Counted from the stretch's first letter, positions 1 through 8,500 are shown. The stretch is 60,778 bases of DNA from SAR202 cluster bacterium AD-804-J14_MRT_500m (GCA_009391275.1 VEXF01000007.1:1-60778); one strand, 5' to 3'. The notes: a model not told the origin generated them from the sequence alone. A program made the numbers and translations.

Positions 1-440
1 GGAAAGCATTCCAGGAGCTCCAAGAACTTGGGTGGGTAGATGGACCTCAACCCAAATTCGTGTCAGTCCAGGCCGAGGGTTGTCAACCATTGGTAACTGC
101 CTTCACTGCGGGTAAAGAACAGGCAGCACCTTACCCTAAGGCCAGCACCGTTGCTCACGGGTTACGTGTCCCAGCCGTATTCGCAGATTACATAGTCTTA
201 AAAATTCTCCGTGAAACAGGCGGCACCACTCTGGCGGTTACTGATCAAGATATGATAAACGCTATGAAAGAGATCGGGGCTGCCGAGGGTGTAATGGCCT
301 GCCCTGAAGGTGCTGCAACATTGGTCGGACTCAAGAAGCTTCTAGATCGAAATTTTTTGTCCGGAGATGAAAAAGTAGTGTTAATGAACACTGGATCCGG
401 TTATAAATATTTGGATCTTCTGAAATCACAGGACCACTGA
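1..440 (+). CDS. thrC: Threonine synthase, C-terminal part (5' end outside window)
   Basis: The reading frame is open from the window edge (first full codon at base 3) to a TGA at 438-440, so only about 145 C-terminal residues are visible. They match the end of PLP fold-type II threonine synthases: the stretch VSVQAEGCQPLV, then GLRVPAVFADY, the CPEGAATL segment that follows the active-site domain, and the terminal NTGSGYKY that normally closes the phosphate-binding end of the fold. The enzyme converts O-phosphohomoserine to threonine in the cytoplasm. The PLP lysine lies upstream, outside the window. A second, more divergent threonine synthase-like gene is at 23855. ispH follows 79 bp downstream on the same strand. 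Confidence 0.88.
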   Translation, partial: KAFQELQELGWVDGPQPKFVSVQAEGCQPLVTAFTAGKEQAAPYPKASTVAHGLRVPAVFADYIVLKILRETGGTTLAVTDQDMINAMKEIGAAEGVMACPEGAATLVGLKKLLDRNFLSGDEKVVLMNTGSGYKYLDLLKSQDH

Positions 441-519
441 AATCTTATTTGCCGAATTCATTGTAGGAATGCTACGATCAAATTGATTTGATATTTTTGC
501 GCGGGAGATCGCGAAACCT

Positions 520-1425
520 ATGGAAGTAGTCCTTAGTTCACCTAGAGGGTTCTGCGCTGGTGTGGTCCGAGCCATAGATGTAGTCGAATTGTGCTTGGAA
601 AAATTCGGCAAGCCTATCTATGTAAAACGCCAGATTGTGCATAATCCCTACGTGGTTGCCGCGCTAGAGCGAAAGGGAGCCAGAACCGTTGAGGATGTTT
701 CTGGAATACCTTCGGGTTCGACAGTAGTGTTTTCCGCCCACGGATCCCCACCGGAGGATTTTGAAAACGCATCAAAACGCAATCTTCGGGTAATAGACGC
801 TACATGTCCGTTAGTCACACGCGTGCATAACGAAGCAGCCCGATACTACCGTGAAGGCCGAAAAATAATATTAGTTGGGCACAGAGGTCACGCAGAAGTT
901 CGAGGGACCATGGGTCAAGCTCCAATGACGCTTATGGATGACAGAGAAGATAGCGAAGTTGACCAGTGGAGTAAAGAAACCGAAATTGCAGTTCTTACCC
1001 AAACTACCCTTTCAGTTGATGATACTGCACGGGCGGTCGACAGAATAAAGCACGTCTACCCAGATGCCATTATTCGTAATGACGTCTGTTACGCTACCAC
1101 AAATCGACAAGATGCTGTCAAAAAATTGACCGACCAAGTTGATCTTGTATTAGTAATTGGGGCAGATAACAGTTCTAACTGCAACCAACTTCGGGAAGTC
1201 GCTGAAAGTAAAGGTATTCCTGCCTATCTAATCAACAGCGCAGCAGAATTAAAGGACAGTTGGATAATAGGGATAACTAAAGTTGGGATAACCTCCGGCG
1301 CGTCCACACCAGAAGTTTTAGTAGACGAGGTAATAACGAGATTAAGACCCGACAAAGTATCGACGCTTAAAGGAATTAACGAAGACGTAACTTTTGTCCT
1401 CCCGAAGGGGATGCGCGAACTCTAG
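520..1425 (+). CDS. ispH: 4-hydroxy-3-methylbut-2-enyl diphosphate reductase
   Basis: This is the last enzyme of the MEP isoprenoid pathway, reducing HMBPP to IPP and DMAPP with a [4Fe-4S] cluster. The 301-residue length is normal. All three cluster cysteines are present: C12 in the N-terminal SPRGFCAG, C96 in DATCPLV and C190 in NDVCYATTN. The substrate-binding histidines (VHNPYV, SAHGSPP, GHRGHAEV), the TQTTLS loop and the C-terminal GITSGASTP motif are also intact. The ATG at 520 places C12 at the usual distance from the N-terminus. Its presence shows that the organism makes isoprenoids by the MEP route. Confidence 0.96.
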   Translation: MEVVLSSPRGFCAGVVRAIDVVELCLEKFGKPIYVKRQIVHNPYVVAALERKGARTVEDVSGIPSGSTVVFSAHGSPPEDFENASKRNLRVIDATCPLVTRVHNEAARYYREGRKIILVGHRGHAEVRGTMGQAPMTLMDDREDSEVDQWSKETEIAVLTQTTLSVDDTARAVDRIKHVYPDAIIRNDVCYATTNRQDAVKKLTDQVDLVLVIGADNSSNCNQLREVAESKGIPAYLINSAAELKDSWIIGITKVGITSGASTPEVLVDEVITRLRPDKVSTLKGINEDVTFVLPKGMREL

Positions 1426-1516
1426 CATACGATCCCATATAGGAAACTTCTCAACCCACTCACTCCGATCGATGACGTCGATGCCTAGGAGTAATACCAA
1501 TCTATGGAGCAATTCC

Positions 1517-1942
1517 ATGACAACTATACCCGAGATACACGATAAATACCTTAACCTAGACAAAACGCTAGAAATTAAGAGCGAACAGACTATTGACGCC
1601 GGATGTCTGCTTTCATTCGAATACGAGTACCCAGAACAACCATCTGACGTCAGAATAGACACAGACGAATTTACAGCTTTATGCCCTTGGACTGGACTTC
1701 CCGATCTAGGAACCCTAATTATAACTTACACGCCGTCTGACCAGCTCATTGAATTAAAGTCTCTCAAGTTTTATCTGCTTTCGTTCAGGGATGTCGGGAT
1801 CGTCCAAGAGCATGCGGCAAACCGCATCCTGCGTGACTTGGTTGACCTGATACACCCTCGAAAAATGCATATCTGCTTAGACTATAAGATTAGGGGTGGG
1901 CTCCACACGACGGTAACAATCGATTTTCCTTGTTCTGACTAG
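1517..1942 (+). CDS. queF: NADPH-dependent 7-cyano-7-deazaguanine reductase (QueF, short form)
   Basis: This protein probably reduces preQ0 to preQ1 in queuosine biosynthesis. I chose the ATG at 1517 (141 residues) because GGAG sits 8 bases upstream; longer versions would run into the end of ispH. The size fits the unimodular type I enzyme. The catalytic cysteine and aspartate are in ALCPWTGLPD, and the QueF signature appears as ELKSLKFYLLSFRD followed by an RGGL near the C-terminus. One difference stands out: the usual FHE after SFR reads VQE here, so the conserved glutamate remains but the histidine is glutamine. Confidence 0.88.
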   Translation: MTTIPEIHDKYLNLDKTLEIKSEQTIDAGCLLSFEYEYPEQPSDVRIDTDEFTALCPWTGLPDLGTLIITYTPSDQLIELKSLKFYLLSFRDVGIVQEHAANRILRDLVDLIHPRKMHICLDYKIRGGLHTTVTIDFPCSD

Positions 1943-1967
1943 GCCTGTATATCCAAACTAAATTAAC

Positions 1968-2282
1968 TTATTTATTGGATACAAAGATGTCGCTGCCATC
2001 TACCTTGACTCTATAGCATGGTAGCGCTTCATCTGCAGGTGGAGTTACTGCCTCGCCCGTTTTAACATTGAACATCGCACCATGAATTGGGCATTCAACC
2101 TGGTCGCCATCAAGATCCCCATCTGAAAGATTCCCAGCGGCGTGGGTGCACTCGTCTCCTACGGCAAAATAAGAGCCATCTACATTTACAAGGAGGACTC
2201 TTTCCGCACCTACATTAACTGCTTTCATGCTCCCGGGGGGCAGATCCTGGGTTTCTGCAACTTTGGTAAACTCTTCAGCCAT
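1968..2282 (-). CDS. Rieske-type [2Fe-2S] ferredoxin
   Basis: This is a 104-residue single-domain Rieske protein with no oxygenase or membrane segment. The cluster ligands are visible as C-T-H in DECTHAAG and C-x2-H in CPIHGAMF, separated by 17 residues. It resembles the small ferredoxin components of non-heme oxygenases and the NirD/BphF type. I took the ATG at 2282 as start because a GAGGTGAG ribosome site precedes it by about 5 bases; a GTG three codons upstream would overlap that site. It is transcribed alone and convergent with queF. Its partner enzyme is not in the window, so its electron acceptor is unknown. Confidence 0.87.
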   Translation of the reverse strand: MAEEFTKVAETQDLPPGSMKAVNVGAERVLLVNVDGSYFAVGDECTHAAGNLSDGDLDGDQVECPIHGAMFNVKTGEAVTPPADEALPCYRVKVDGSDIFVSNK

Positions 2283-2693
2283 TTGACTCACCTCGTATAT
2301 GGGATATTTAAGTTTTAGTTATACCGAGACAATAAATTCTATGTTATTTCATCTCTTGATATGATTATAAAGCTAACGACAATTCGGTGGAAGACCCATG
2401 ACTCAAGACTGATCCTAAAAGACATAATCCTTGACATAATTATCAGAATTTGGCTAAAATTGGTGGAATATTCCCAACAACTTAGCCCACTTTCACGCTA
2501 CTCACTAGGAGTCTAATTGAGCTGATAGTAGTGCTAACCGAAGGGTAGAGCAGTGCCATCGACGCAGGAAAACGACACTATAGGGATCCAGATAATTAGA
2601 CAGGGCGCGAGCTCGGTCATTAATCGTACGCATTAACAAGGGAGAGGGCACTAGAGGTGTCTTCTTTTTCAATTGGGTAAACGGAGAGTCACA
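2283..2693. other. Divergent intergenic region with long untranslated leader for the dehydrogenase operon
   Basis: These 411 bp separate the Rieske gene from the E1 alpha gene. They hold a good promoter-like pair (2431-2460) and then about 230 bp before the E1 alpha start. I see no recognisable riboswitch core (no TPP, SAM or glycine motif) and no coding frame in this leader. Confidence 0.45.
2431..2460 (+). promoter_or_regulatory. Candidate housekeeping promoter for the 2-oxoacid dehydrogenase operon
   Basis: A perfect TTGACA at 2431-2436 is followed after 18 bases by TAAAAT at 2455-2460. It reads toward the E1 alpha gene and would give a leader of about 225 bases. No other equally good pair is seen in this gap. 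Confidence 0.5.
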
Positions 2694-3728
2694 ATGGCGT
2701 CTATTGGTGAGAGGTCATCAACGGACCTTCGGCCTTCATTTCGACACCACAGATTGGGTATCACTGACAATGAGATCCAAGAATTCCACGAGAAAATGGT
2801 CCTTGCTCGCACTTTAGACGAGAGATTGTGGGCCTTAAACCGCCAGGGGCTGGTCCCAATTGTTGCATCGTGTCAAGGAGCAGAAGCCGCACAAATGGCT
2901 ATAGCTTGGGCAGGTGTAAAAGATGGAAACTGCTTCTTTTTTACTTATTATCGAGATATGGCATTAAAATTAATGGCCGGTGTAAGCTCATTACAGATAA
3001 TGATCAGCCACTTGGGGAAAAGCACCGATATTTTCAGCGGAGGACGCCAGTTTTTTCTTCAAGGTGCATCGTTGGATCACCGCATTATCCAAACGTCAAA
3101 CGTCGTTGGGTCTAACCTAACACAGGCTGTAGGCCATGGCCTTGGATCCAAACTGTTAGGTGACAAAATGGTAACGTTGGTGATGTTTGGAGATGGTGCT
3201 TCAAGCGAGGGTGAATGGCACGAGGCAATGAATTTTGCAAGCATTCACAACGTTCCAGTTGTTTTCCTTTGCTATAACAATGGATTGGCCATATCCGTCC
3301 CATTACGAAAACAGATGGGAGTACCAGATCTCGCTGTAAGGGCTGCGTCTTATAATATGCCAGGCGTAGTGGTCGACGGAACAGATCCCCTTGAAGTTTA
3401 CCGTGAACTTACAGAGGCCATCAGCCGAGCACGGCACCCTAAAGGAGGGCCTACTCTTATCGAGTTAAAAGTCGAACGGATTAAACCGCACACATCTGAC
3501 GACGACCATACTCGATACAGGTCTCCCGAAGAAATTTCCACGATGATACAAAGAGATCCACTGCCCAAGTTGCACAATTACTTAATCAATTGCGGTCTAT
3601 TAACTCAGAGCAAAGCCGAGCAGATAGAAAGACAATCTATAGATGAAGTAGACAGGATTACAGAAGAAGCACAGTTAGAACCTTGGCCTGACGCTAATGA
3701 ACTAGGTGATCGTCTTTATGCTCCATAA
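2694..3728 (+). CDS. 2-oxoacid dehydrogenase E1 alpha subunit (branched-chain/pyruvate type)
   Basis: This is the thiamine-diphosphate-dependent decarboxylase alpha chain of a 2-oxoacid dehydrogenase complex. The ThDP/Mg motif runs from GDG at residues 166-168 to NN at 195-196. The phosphorylation-loop-like segment PHTSDDDHTRYRSPEE resembles branched-chain (BCKDH) and Gram-positive Pdh E1 alpha chains more than homodimeric AceE. The start is the ATG at 2694 with GGAGAG just upstream; a TTG at 2673 is less likely. It forms a tight operon with E1 beta (11-bp gap), E2 and lipB. Substrate choice between pyruvate and branched-chain oxoacids cannot be settled from sequence. No E3 gene is nearby. 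Confidence 0.92.
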   Translation: MASIGERSSTDLRPSFRHHRLGITDNEIQEFHEKMVLARTLDERLWALNRQGLVPIVASCQGAEAAQMAIAWAGVKDGNCFFFTYYRDMALKLMAGVSSLQIMISHLGKSTDIFSGGRQFFLQGASLDHRIIQTSNVVGSNLTQAVGHGLGSKLLGDKMVTLVMFGDGASSEGEWHEAMNFASIHNVPVVFLCYNNGLAISVPLRKQMGVPDLAVRAASYNMPGVVVDGTDPLEVYRELTEAISRARHPKGGPTLIELKVERIKPHTSDDDHTRYRSPEEISTMIQRDPLPKLHNYLINCGLLTQSKAEQIERQSIDEVDRITEEAQLEPWPDANELGDRLYAP

Positions 3729-3739
3729 ATTGGATATCC

Positions 3740-4723
3740 ATGGCGGTTAAATCTGTTATAGAATCAATCCGCGATACCATATCGGAAGAAATGGTATTGG
3801 ACTCCCGAATAATTCTGCTTGGCGAAGATGTGGGAGCCCGTGGAGGCGTGTTTCTTGCCACCCAAGGTTTCGAGGAGCAGTTTGGAGATGACCGGATTAT
3901 TGACACTCCCCTAGCAGAAGAATCTATAGCTGGGATTGGAGTAGGATTAGCTTTCAAGGGACTGCGTCCAATCATAGAGATCCAATTTTCAGATTTCTGG
4001 TGGTACGCCTGTAACCAAATCGTCGGAGAAGCATCAAGAGTTTTTTACGGAAGCAACGGAAAACTCCCTGTACCCATGGTAGTCAGAATTCCGTATGGTG
4101 GAGGGATCCGAGGGGGATTGTTCCATTCACAAAGTATTGAAGGATATCTATTCAATACACCTGGGTTAAAGGTAGTGGCACCATCCAATCCATACGATGC
4201 CAAAGGGTTGTTGAAATCCGCTATCAGAGATAACAACCCAGTTATTTTCCTAGAACACAAGCGAACTTACAGAGCGGTTCGAGGAGAAGTCCCAGATAAT
4301 GATTATCTGATCCCTATAGGGACGGCAGATGTGAAACGTCCGGGGTCAGACATCACAATTATAAGTTATGGTCTTGTCTTGCACTATGCATTGGAAGCAG
4401 CGACGATTCTAGAAAACGAAGGTATAAGCGTTGAAGTTGTGGACCTTAGGAGCCTCTTGCCACTGGACCATCAAACGATCATTAACTCGGCAAAAAAGAC
4501 AGGCAAAGTATTAATAGTCCACGAAGACAACGTAACCGGGGGTGTAGGGTCAGAAATTTCCGCTATCATTTCTGAAAATGCGTTTGAATTCTTAGATGCT
4601 CCCATTAGACGATTAGGGGGCCCAGACATACCCGCAGTCCCGTTTGCACCAACGCTTGAAAACGCCTATATGCTAAACCCTGATAAAATCGCCGTCGCGC
4701 TGCGCGAATTAGGCGCGTACTAG
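3740..4723 (+). CDS. 2-oxoacid dehydrogenase E1 beta subunit
   Basis: This is the beta chain of the alpha2beta2 E1 decarboxylase. The 327-residue length is typical. Family motifs run in order: GEDVGARGGVF, DTPLAEESIAGIG, IEIQFSDFWW in the pyrimidine-binding domain, then the C-terminal transketolase domain with VVDLRSLLPLD and VLIVHEDNVTGGVGSEI. The short FxYGSxGKLPVPMVVRIPYGGG region is of the branched-chain/acetoin type. It starts 11 bp after the alpha gene and ends 10 bp before E2, so translation is likely coupled. Confidence 0.94.
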   Translation: MAVKSVIESIRDTISEEMVLDSRIILLGEDVGARGGVFLATQGFEEQFGDDRIIDTPLAEESIAGIGVGLAFKGLRPIIEIQFSDFWWYACNQIVGEASRVFYGSNGKLPVPMVVRIPYGGGIRGGLFHSQSIEGYLFNTPGLKVVAPSNPYDAKGLLKSAIRDNNPVIFLEHKRTYRAVRGEVPDNDYLIPIGTADVKRPGSDITIISYGLVLHYALEAATILENEGISVEVVDLRSLLPLDHQTIINSAKKTGKVLIVHEDNVTGGVGSEISAIISENAFEFLDAPIRRLGGPDIPAVPFAPTLENAYMLNPDKIAVALRELGAY

Positions 4724-4733
4724 GAAGACGTCA

Positions 4734-6047
4734 ATGCCGATTGTTCCCATAGAATTGCCACACGTTGGAGAGACCGTAGTAGAAGGCATAATAGACAAAT
4801 GGTTAAGGCGAGAAGGAGATCGGGTCAAAAAGTACGAGCCATTGGTAGAAGTAATCACTGACAAAGTTAATATGGAGGTACCTTCACCATTTTCTGGAGT
4901 TCTTACTAAAATCCTGGCCCAAGAAGGCAACACGGTTGCTATGGGATCAATCATTGCAGAAATGAACACCGAAGAAGCCGTCCAGGGGTCTGTGCTAATT
5001 CAAGAATCATCTCAAGATGGAATCCTTACAGGTACCGCTGGAATCTTAATCGAGAGTAGTGCTCCTGTGGGTCCAACAGGTGCCGGCGATCCTGAGTTAT
5101 ATGACGACTCACCGGCCAGTCGTAGTTTGAAAGACCCTGCTACCACAACCCCAAATAGATATTACTCTCCAGTGGTAACGCGAATTGCCGGCGATCTGGG
5201 AGTAAACCTAGAACAGGTCACTGGATCCGGCGCGAATGGACGCGTTACAAAGCAGGATGTTGTTACATACGCTAGGGACAACCCCACCACAAACATTGGC
5301 CAATCAACCATAGCTCCCCATAATACCAATTTGCCGACAAGCGCAATCGAACAGATCGAAGTGGTTAATGTCACCCCGGTAAGGAGACTAATAGCTCATC
5401 GCATGGCCCGAAGCTCGTCCGAGATACCCCATGCCTGGGCCATGGTAGAGGTCGATGTCACGGGTCTGGTAGAACTTAGATCTAAACTCAAAGAAGGGAC
5501 GAAAGAGCACGTATATTCAGAACTGACGCTGCTTCCATTTGTGATAGCTGCCGTCGCTCAGATGCTAAAACTGCACCCAAACCTTAATGCCTCTTGGCAG
5601 GATGACAAACTATTTTTAAAGCGATGTGTAAACGTAGGTATTGCTGTCAGTTCTAAAGACGGACTGGTTGTTCCAGTCATTCGCAATGCGGATTCGCTTC
5701 AGATATTGGAGATTAGCCAAAGAGTGAGGGCATTAGCCAAACGTGGAAGAGAAGGTACGTTGACGTTAGATGATGTTCAAGGTGGGACTTTTACAGTTAA
5801 CAACACGGGGGCATTGGGAACAATATTATCAGGACCGATTATAAACTACCCGCAAGCTGGCATTTTGACCACAGAGTTAGTCCAAAAGCGCCCCATAGTA
5901 ATCGCCAATGAAATCGTCATACGGTCCATGATGAACATATGCCTATCGTTCGATCACCGAATTCTGGACGGACTGGAGGCAGCTCTATTTCTTCGGGCTG
6001 TACAGGCAGAGCTCCAAGCTTTTCATACCGACACACTGATCAATTAA
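4734..6047 (+). CDS. Dihydrolipoyl acyltransferase (E2) with one lipoyl domain
   Basis: This is the E2 core of the complex, 437 residues. The order is a lipoyl domain (1-80, lipoyl lysine K44 in ITDKVNMEVPSP), a linker, a peripheral subunit-binding domain (about 143-182, SPVVTRIAGDLGVNLEQV then GRVTKQDV), a second linker, and the catalytic domain (about 212-432). The catalytic H408-x3-D412-G413 motif is intact. A single lipoyl domain is usual for Gram-positive-like and BCKDH E2 proteins. AGGAAG precedes the ATG. lipB follows 8 bp after its stop, which fits a need to lipoylate K44. Confidence 0.95.
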   Translation: MPIVPIELPHVGETVVEGIIDKWLRREGDRVKKYEPLVEVITDKVNMEVPSPFSGVLTKILAQEGNTVAMGSIIAEMNTEEAVQGSVLIQESSQDGILTGTAGILIESSAPVGPTGAGDPELYDDSPASRSLKDPATTTPNRYYSPVVTRIAGDLGVNLEQVTGSGANGRVTKQDVVTYARDNPTTNIGQSTIAPHNTNLPTSAIEQIEVVNVTPVRRLIAHRMARSSSEIPHAWAMVEVDVTGLVELRSKLKEGTKEHVYSELTLLPFVIAAVAQMLKLHPNLNASWQDDKLFLKRCVNVGIAVSSKDGLVVPVIRNADSLQILEISQRVRALAKRGREGTLTLDDVQGGTFTVNNTGALGTILSGPIINYPQAGILTTELVQKRPIVIANEIVIRSMMNICLSFDHRILDGLEAALFLRAVQAELQAFHTDTLIN

Positions 6048-6054
6048 TTTATAT

Positions 6055-6726
6055 ATGACCATCTGTCACGTAACCAATTTAGGAACTATTGACTACCCAA
6101 CTGGCTATTTATTACAACAAGATTTAGTAAACCAAATCTCCAATGGACAGCGGACATCTGCCCTTTTACTATTAGAACACCCCCATGTATATACCATTGG
6201 ACGCCTTGGTAATCGAAATCAAGTGCGGTTGGGGTCGGTGCGACTCAAACAGATGGGTATCACGCTTTACAACACTAACCGCGGCGGCCAAGTCACATAT
6301 CATGGACCGGGTCAATTAGTGGTATATCCTATCGTTGATTTAAGAACCTGGGGCGGCCCATTAAAATATGTTCGCGGTTTGGAACAAGTGATTATCCAAA
6401 CTTTAGCTGATTATGGGATTAACGGAGAAATTAAAGATGGTCTCACAGGCGTCTGGATAAACGATTGCAAAATTGCTGCGATTGGCGTAAAAATCACTAA
6501 TGGTGTAGCTCACCATGGCTTCTCGTTAAACGTGGCACCACATTTGGAATATTACCAGCACATTATTTCTTGTGGTATAGAGAACTGTGCAAGCACATCG
6601 GTGGCAATGTTGCTGCGTTGTAGCCCTGATATTGAAACTGTTGCGTATACACTGCAGTACCATTTCGGCAAACTGATGGGATACGAAATGATCGAAGTGC
6701 CCATTGAAGACTTGACCAAGTCTTAA
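6055..6726 (+). CDS. lipB: Octanoyl-[acyl-carrier-protein]:protein N-octanoyltransferase
   Basis: This enzyme transfers octanoate from ACP to lipoyl domains, the first step of endogenous lipoate synthesis. The protein has 223 residues. Landmarks are RGGQVTYHGPGQ (77-87), the catalytic lysine K146 in AAIGVKI, and the thioester cysteine C173 in ISCGIE. The ATG has no clear ribosome site and lies 8 bp after E2, suggesting translational coupling. Its place at the end of the dehydrogenase operon implies that the E2 protein just upstream is a target. lipA is not in the window. Confidence 0.95.
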   Translation: MTICHVTNLGTIDYPTGYLLQQDLVNQISNGQRTSALLLLEHPHVYTIGRLGNRNQVRLGSVRLKQMGITLYNTNRGGQVTYHGPGQLVVYPIVDLRTWGGPLKYVRGLEQVIIQTLADYGINGEIKDGLTGVWINDCKIAAIGVKITNGVAHHGFSLNVAPHLEYYQHIISCGIENCASTSVAMLLRCSPDIETVAYTLQYHFGKLMGYEMIEVPIEDLTKS

Positions 6727-6791
6727 CCTTATTTCCCTTCATTACAAGGATAGTAGTTATATTAGCGATCTATCAGATTAAATGAACGCGG

Positions 6792-7235
6792 TTACTCCTC
6801 CCGAATCGTTGTTTGTATAGTAGTATCTTTAGTCGCCACGGCGACAGAACCATAGAGCGGTCAACGACGTTTATAAATCCCTACTAACCTGTCGGCCTCA
6901 CTATGATTTACACCAGTAAGATCGAAATACATTCGAATACGATCAAATACCGTGTAAATTTCAGCCGTCGATTCTAGGTTCCGGGTACCATCTAAAGATA
7001 CTTCTACTCGAGTCAATGATATCCCTTGTTCTCGGGAAATTCGTTCCAACATAAGGGAGGCACACGAAGTTAAACCTGAGAAAAATACTTCGGCAGCGGT
7101 AACAGCTTCGCTCGGCCCTCCGACGTAGTCTGGATCGTCTATAAGAAAATGGTTGGACCGGACGCTTGTAATGCAGCGCCCAGTTACACCTGAGCTTAAT
7201 GATCGTACCGAAGTAGTATGAAATCTATCAGGCAT
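6792..7235 (-). CDS. OsmC-family peroxide-protection protein with predicted selenocysteine (UGA at 6861-6863)
   Basis: Conventional reading stops at a TGA (6861-6863) after 124 residues, just after YKRR. Past it, the same frame continues for 22 codons (PLYGSVAVATKD and onward) to a TAA at 6792-6794, restoring the normal OsmC/Ohr C-terminus of about 147 residues. The UGA is exactly where the family has its second redox cysteine (xxYKRRCPLYGT in relatives); the first cysteine, C58 in LTSCASLM, is present. Twenty bases after the UGA an RNA hairpin begins its loop (see 6832-6845), as required of a bacterial SECIS. I infer Sec at residue 125. A nonsense mutation is the alternative, but the preserved downstream frame argues against it. 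The start has GGAAGG 5 bases upstream. It lies 17 bp after the ferritin/VIT gene, in the same operon. Confidence 0.8.
6832..6845 (-). promoter_or_regulatory. Candidate bacterial SECIS hairpin of the OsmC-family gene
   Basis: On the mRNA strand, GUCGC (6845-6841) pairs perfectly with GCGAC (6836-6832) around a CGUG loop (6840-6837). The loop begins 20 bases after the UGA and has G as its second base. Both match the general bacterial SECIS rules: a loop about 16-37 bases past the UGA with a G in the first two loop positions. Confidence 0.65.
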
Positions 7236-7252
7236 TGAGACCTTCCTTATGT

Positions 7253-8500
7253 TCAGTTAAAAATTTTCGAGATCACTTCTCCAAGCACCCATCCTATCCC
7301 CGCTGCCCCCGCACCAATAGCTAGAATTTCAAGACCCTGCAAAATTGGTGCCCGTTTTACTAGCCGTCCTTTCGCTGTGCCCAAAATGAACAATGCTATT
7401 AACGCCCCAGCGATCGATGAAATAGTCCCAATTCCACCCCCAACAAAAAAGTAGGGGATTATAGGTATAACTGCTGCTATGATATAAGTCACCCCCATCG
7501 TCACGGCATCTTTCAACGGGTTAGATGCCAAGTCGGGGTCTATACCAAGTTCCTTTTCTACCAACGTGCGCAACCACAACTCTCTGTCAGAAGCAATATG
7601 CTCTGACATCTCACGTGCCTCCTGATAGCTCATACCTTGCTGGTGATATAGAAAGACCAGTTCTGCCATCTCTTCAGCGGGGTTTTCTTCCAGTTCTTTC
7701 GCCTCTTTTTCAATTTCTGACTGAAAGATTTCTTTCTCTGCTTTCGCACCAAGGAAAGTTCCCGTGGTCATGGATATGGTACCGGCTAGAGCTCCCGCTA
7801 GCCCGGCAATCACGATAGTTGTCGTATCAGGAACAGCTGCGGATATAGCGGTTACCAAAGCAACAGTGCTCATCAGTCCGTCCTGCGCACCAAATACAAC
7901 TTCCCTAATTCGGCCGAATGAAGCTACCCGCCACCGTTCACGCTCAACTTCCATCACCGCCTGCGGGAAATCAGACTCGACTTGTGTTATTTCAGTTTGT
8001 CCCAGTTGATCCTTCGTAGTGCCCAAGCCGTCATCAGGGATATCAATAACTACACGGGGAGCCAAGATTGGTGGTTCTATAATTTCTCGTCTGCCAAGTT
8101 TTTCGTTGAGATCATCCGTGGCCTTCATAAATGCTTCCAAATGGTGTCGTTCCCTATCCATTGCTACAGTGAACGCTCTGGCAGCGTCCCTTCGACCCTC
8201 ATCTAGGGCGTCTCGGATCATTCGAGGATATCGGCTTGAAATTTCAGCGGCTTCTCCTTGTGTAACAGCCTTTAAGTTTTCTAAAGTAGATTTGACTGCA
8301 CTAGCAGTCCTAAGATGATTAATGCCGTGAATACTCTCAGCACCGGCCGTTTCTTGGAAGATTTGTGCGATTTCTGGGTGCCCTTCTTCCATAGCTTTAG
8401 CTGCATATGCATTGTATTTTAAGAGAGACATAGCTTCACTGATAATCGCATTCCATAAATTACGTTCCGTTTTAGTCAGGTTGATTTCACCTTTTCTCAT
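7253..8500 (-). CDS. Ferritin-like/VIT1 fusion membrane protein (MbfA-type iron/manganese transporter)
   Basis: The protein has 415 residues from the ATG at 8500, chosen because GGAGA lies 9 bases upstream. The N-terminal third is a rubrerythrin-like helical domain with diiron ligands visible as E22, E55-x2-H58 and E117-x2-H120. The C-terminal half (about 205-415) is a CCC1/VIT1 domain with AQDGLMSTVALV, a glycine-rich AGLAGALAGTISMTTG segment and hydrophobic segments to the end. This architecture is that of MbfA, an inner-membrane iron exporter in alphaproteobacteria (established for that family). Metal specificity here is inferred. It is co-transcribed with the OsmC-family gene, which joins iron handling to peroxide defence. 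Confidence 0.88.
   Translation of the reverse strand: MRKGEINLTKTERNLWNAIISEAMSLLKYNAYAAKAMEEGHPEIAQIFQETAGAESIHGINHLRTASAVKSTLENLKAVTQGEAAEISSRYPRMIRDALDEGRRDAARAFTVAMDRERHHLEAFMKATDDLNEKLGRREIIEPPILAPRVVIDIPDDGLGTTKDQLGQTEITQVESDFPQAVMEVERERWRVASFGRIREVVFGAQDGLMSTVALVTAISAAVPDTTTIVIAGLAGALAGTISMTTGTFLGAKAEKEIFQSEIEKEAKELEENPAEEMAELVFLYHQQGMSYQEAREMSEHIASDRELWLRTLVEKELGIDPDLASNPLKDAVTMGVTYIIAAVIPIIPYFFVGGGIGTISSIAGALIALFILGTAKGRLVKRAPILQGLEILAIGAGAAGIGWVLGEVISKIFN

Noticed and set aside
6861..7235. OsmC as a simple 124-residue protein ending at TGA
   Set aside because: The family C-terminus continues in frame after the TGA and the stop replaces a conserved cysteine codon; truncation at this point would be a coincidence.
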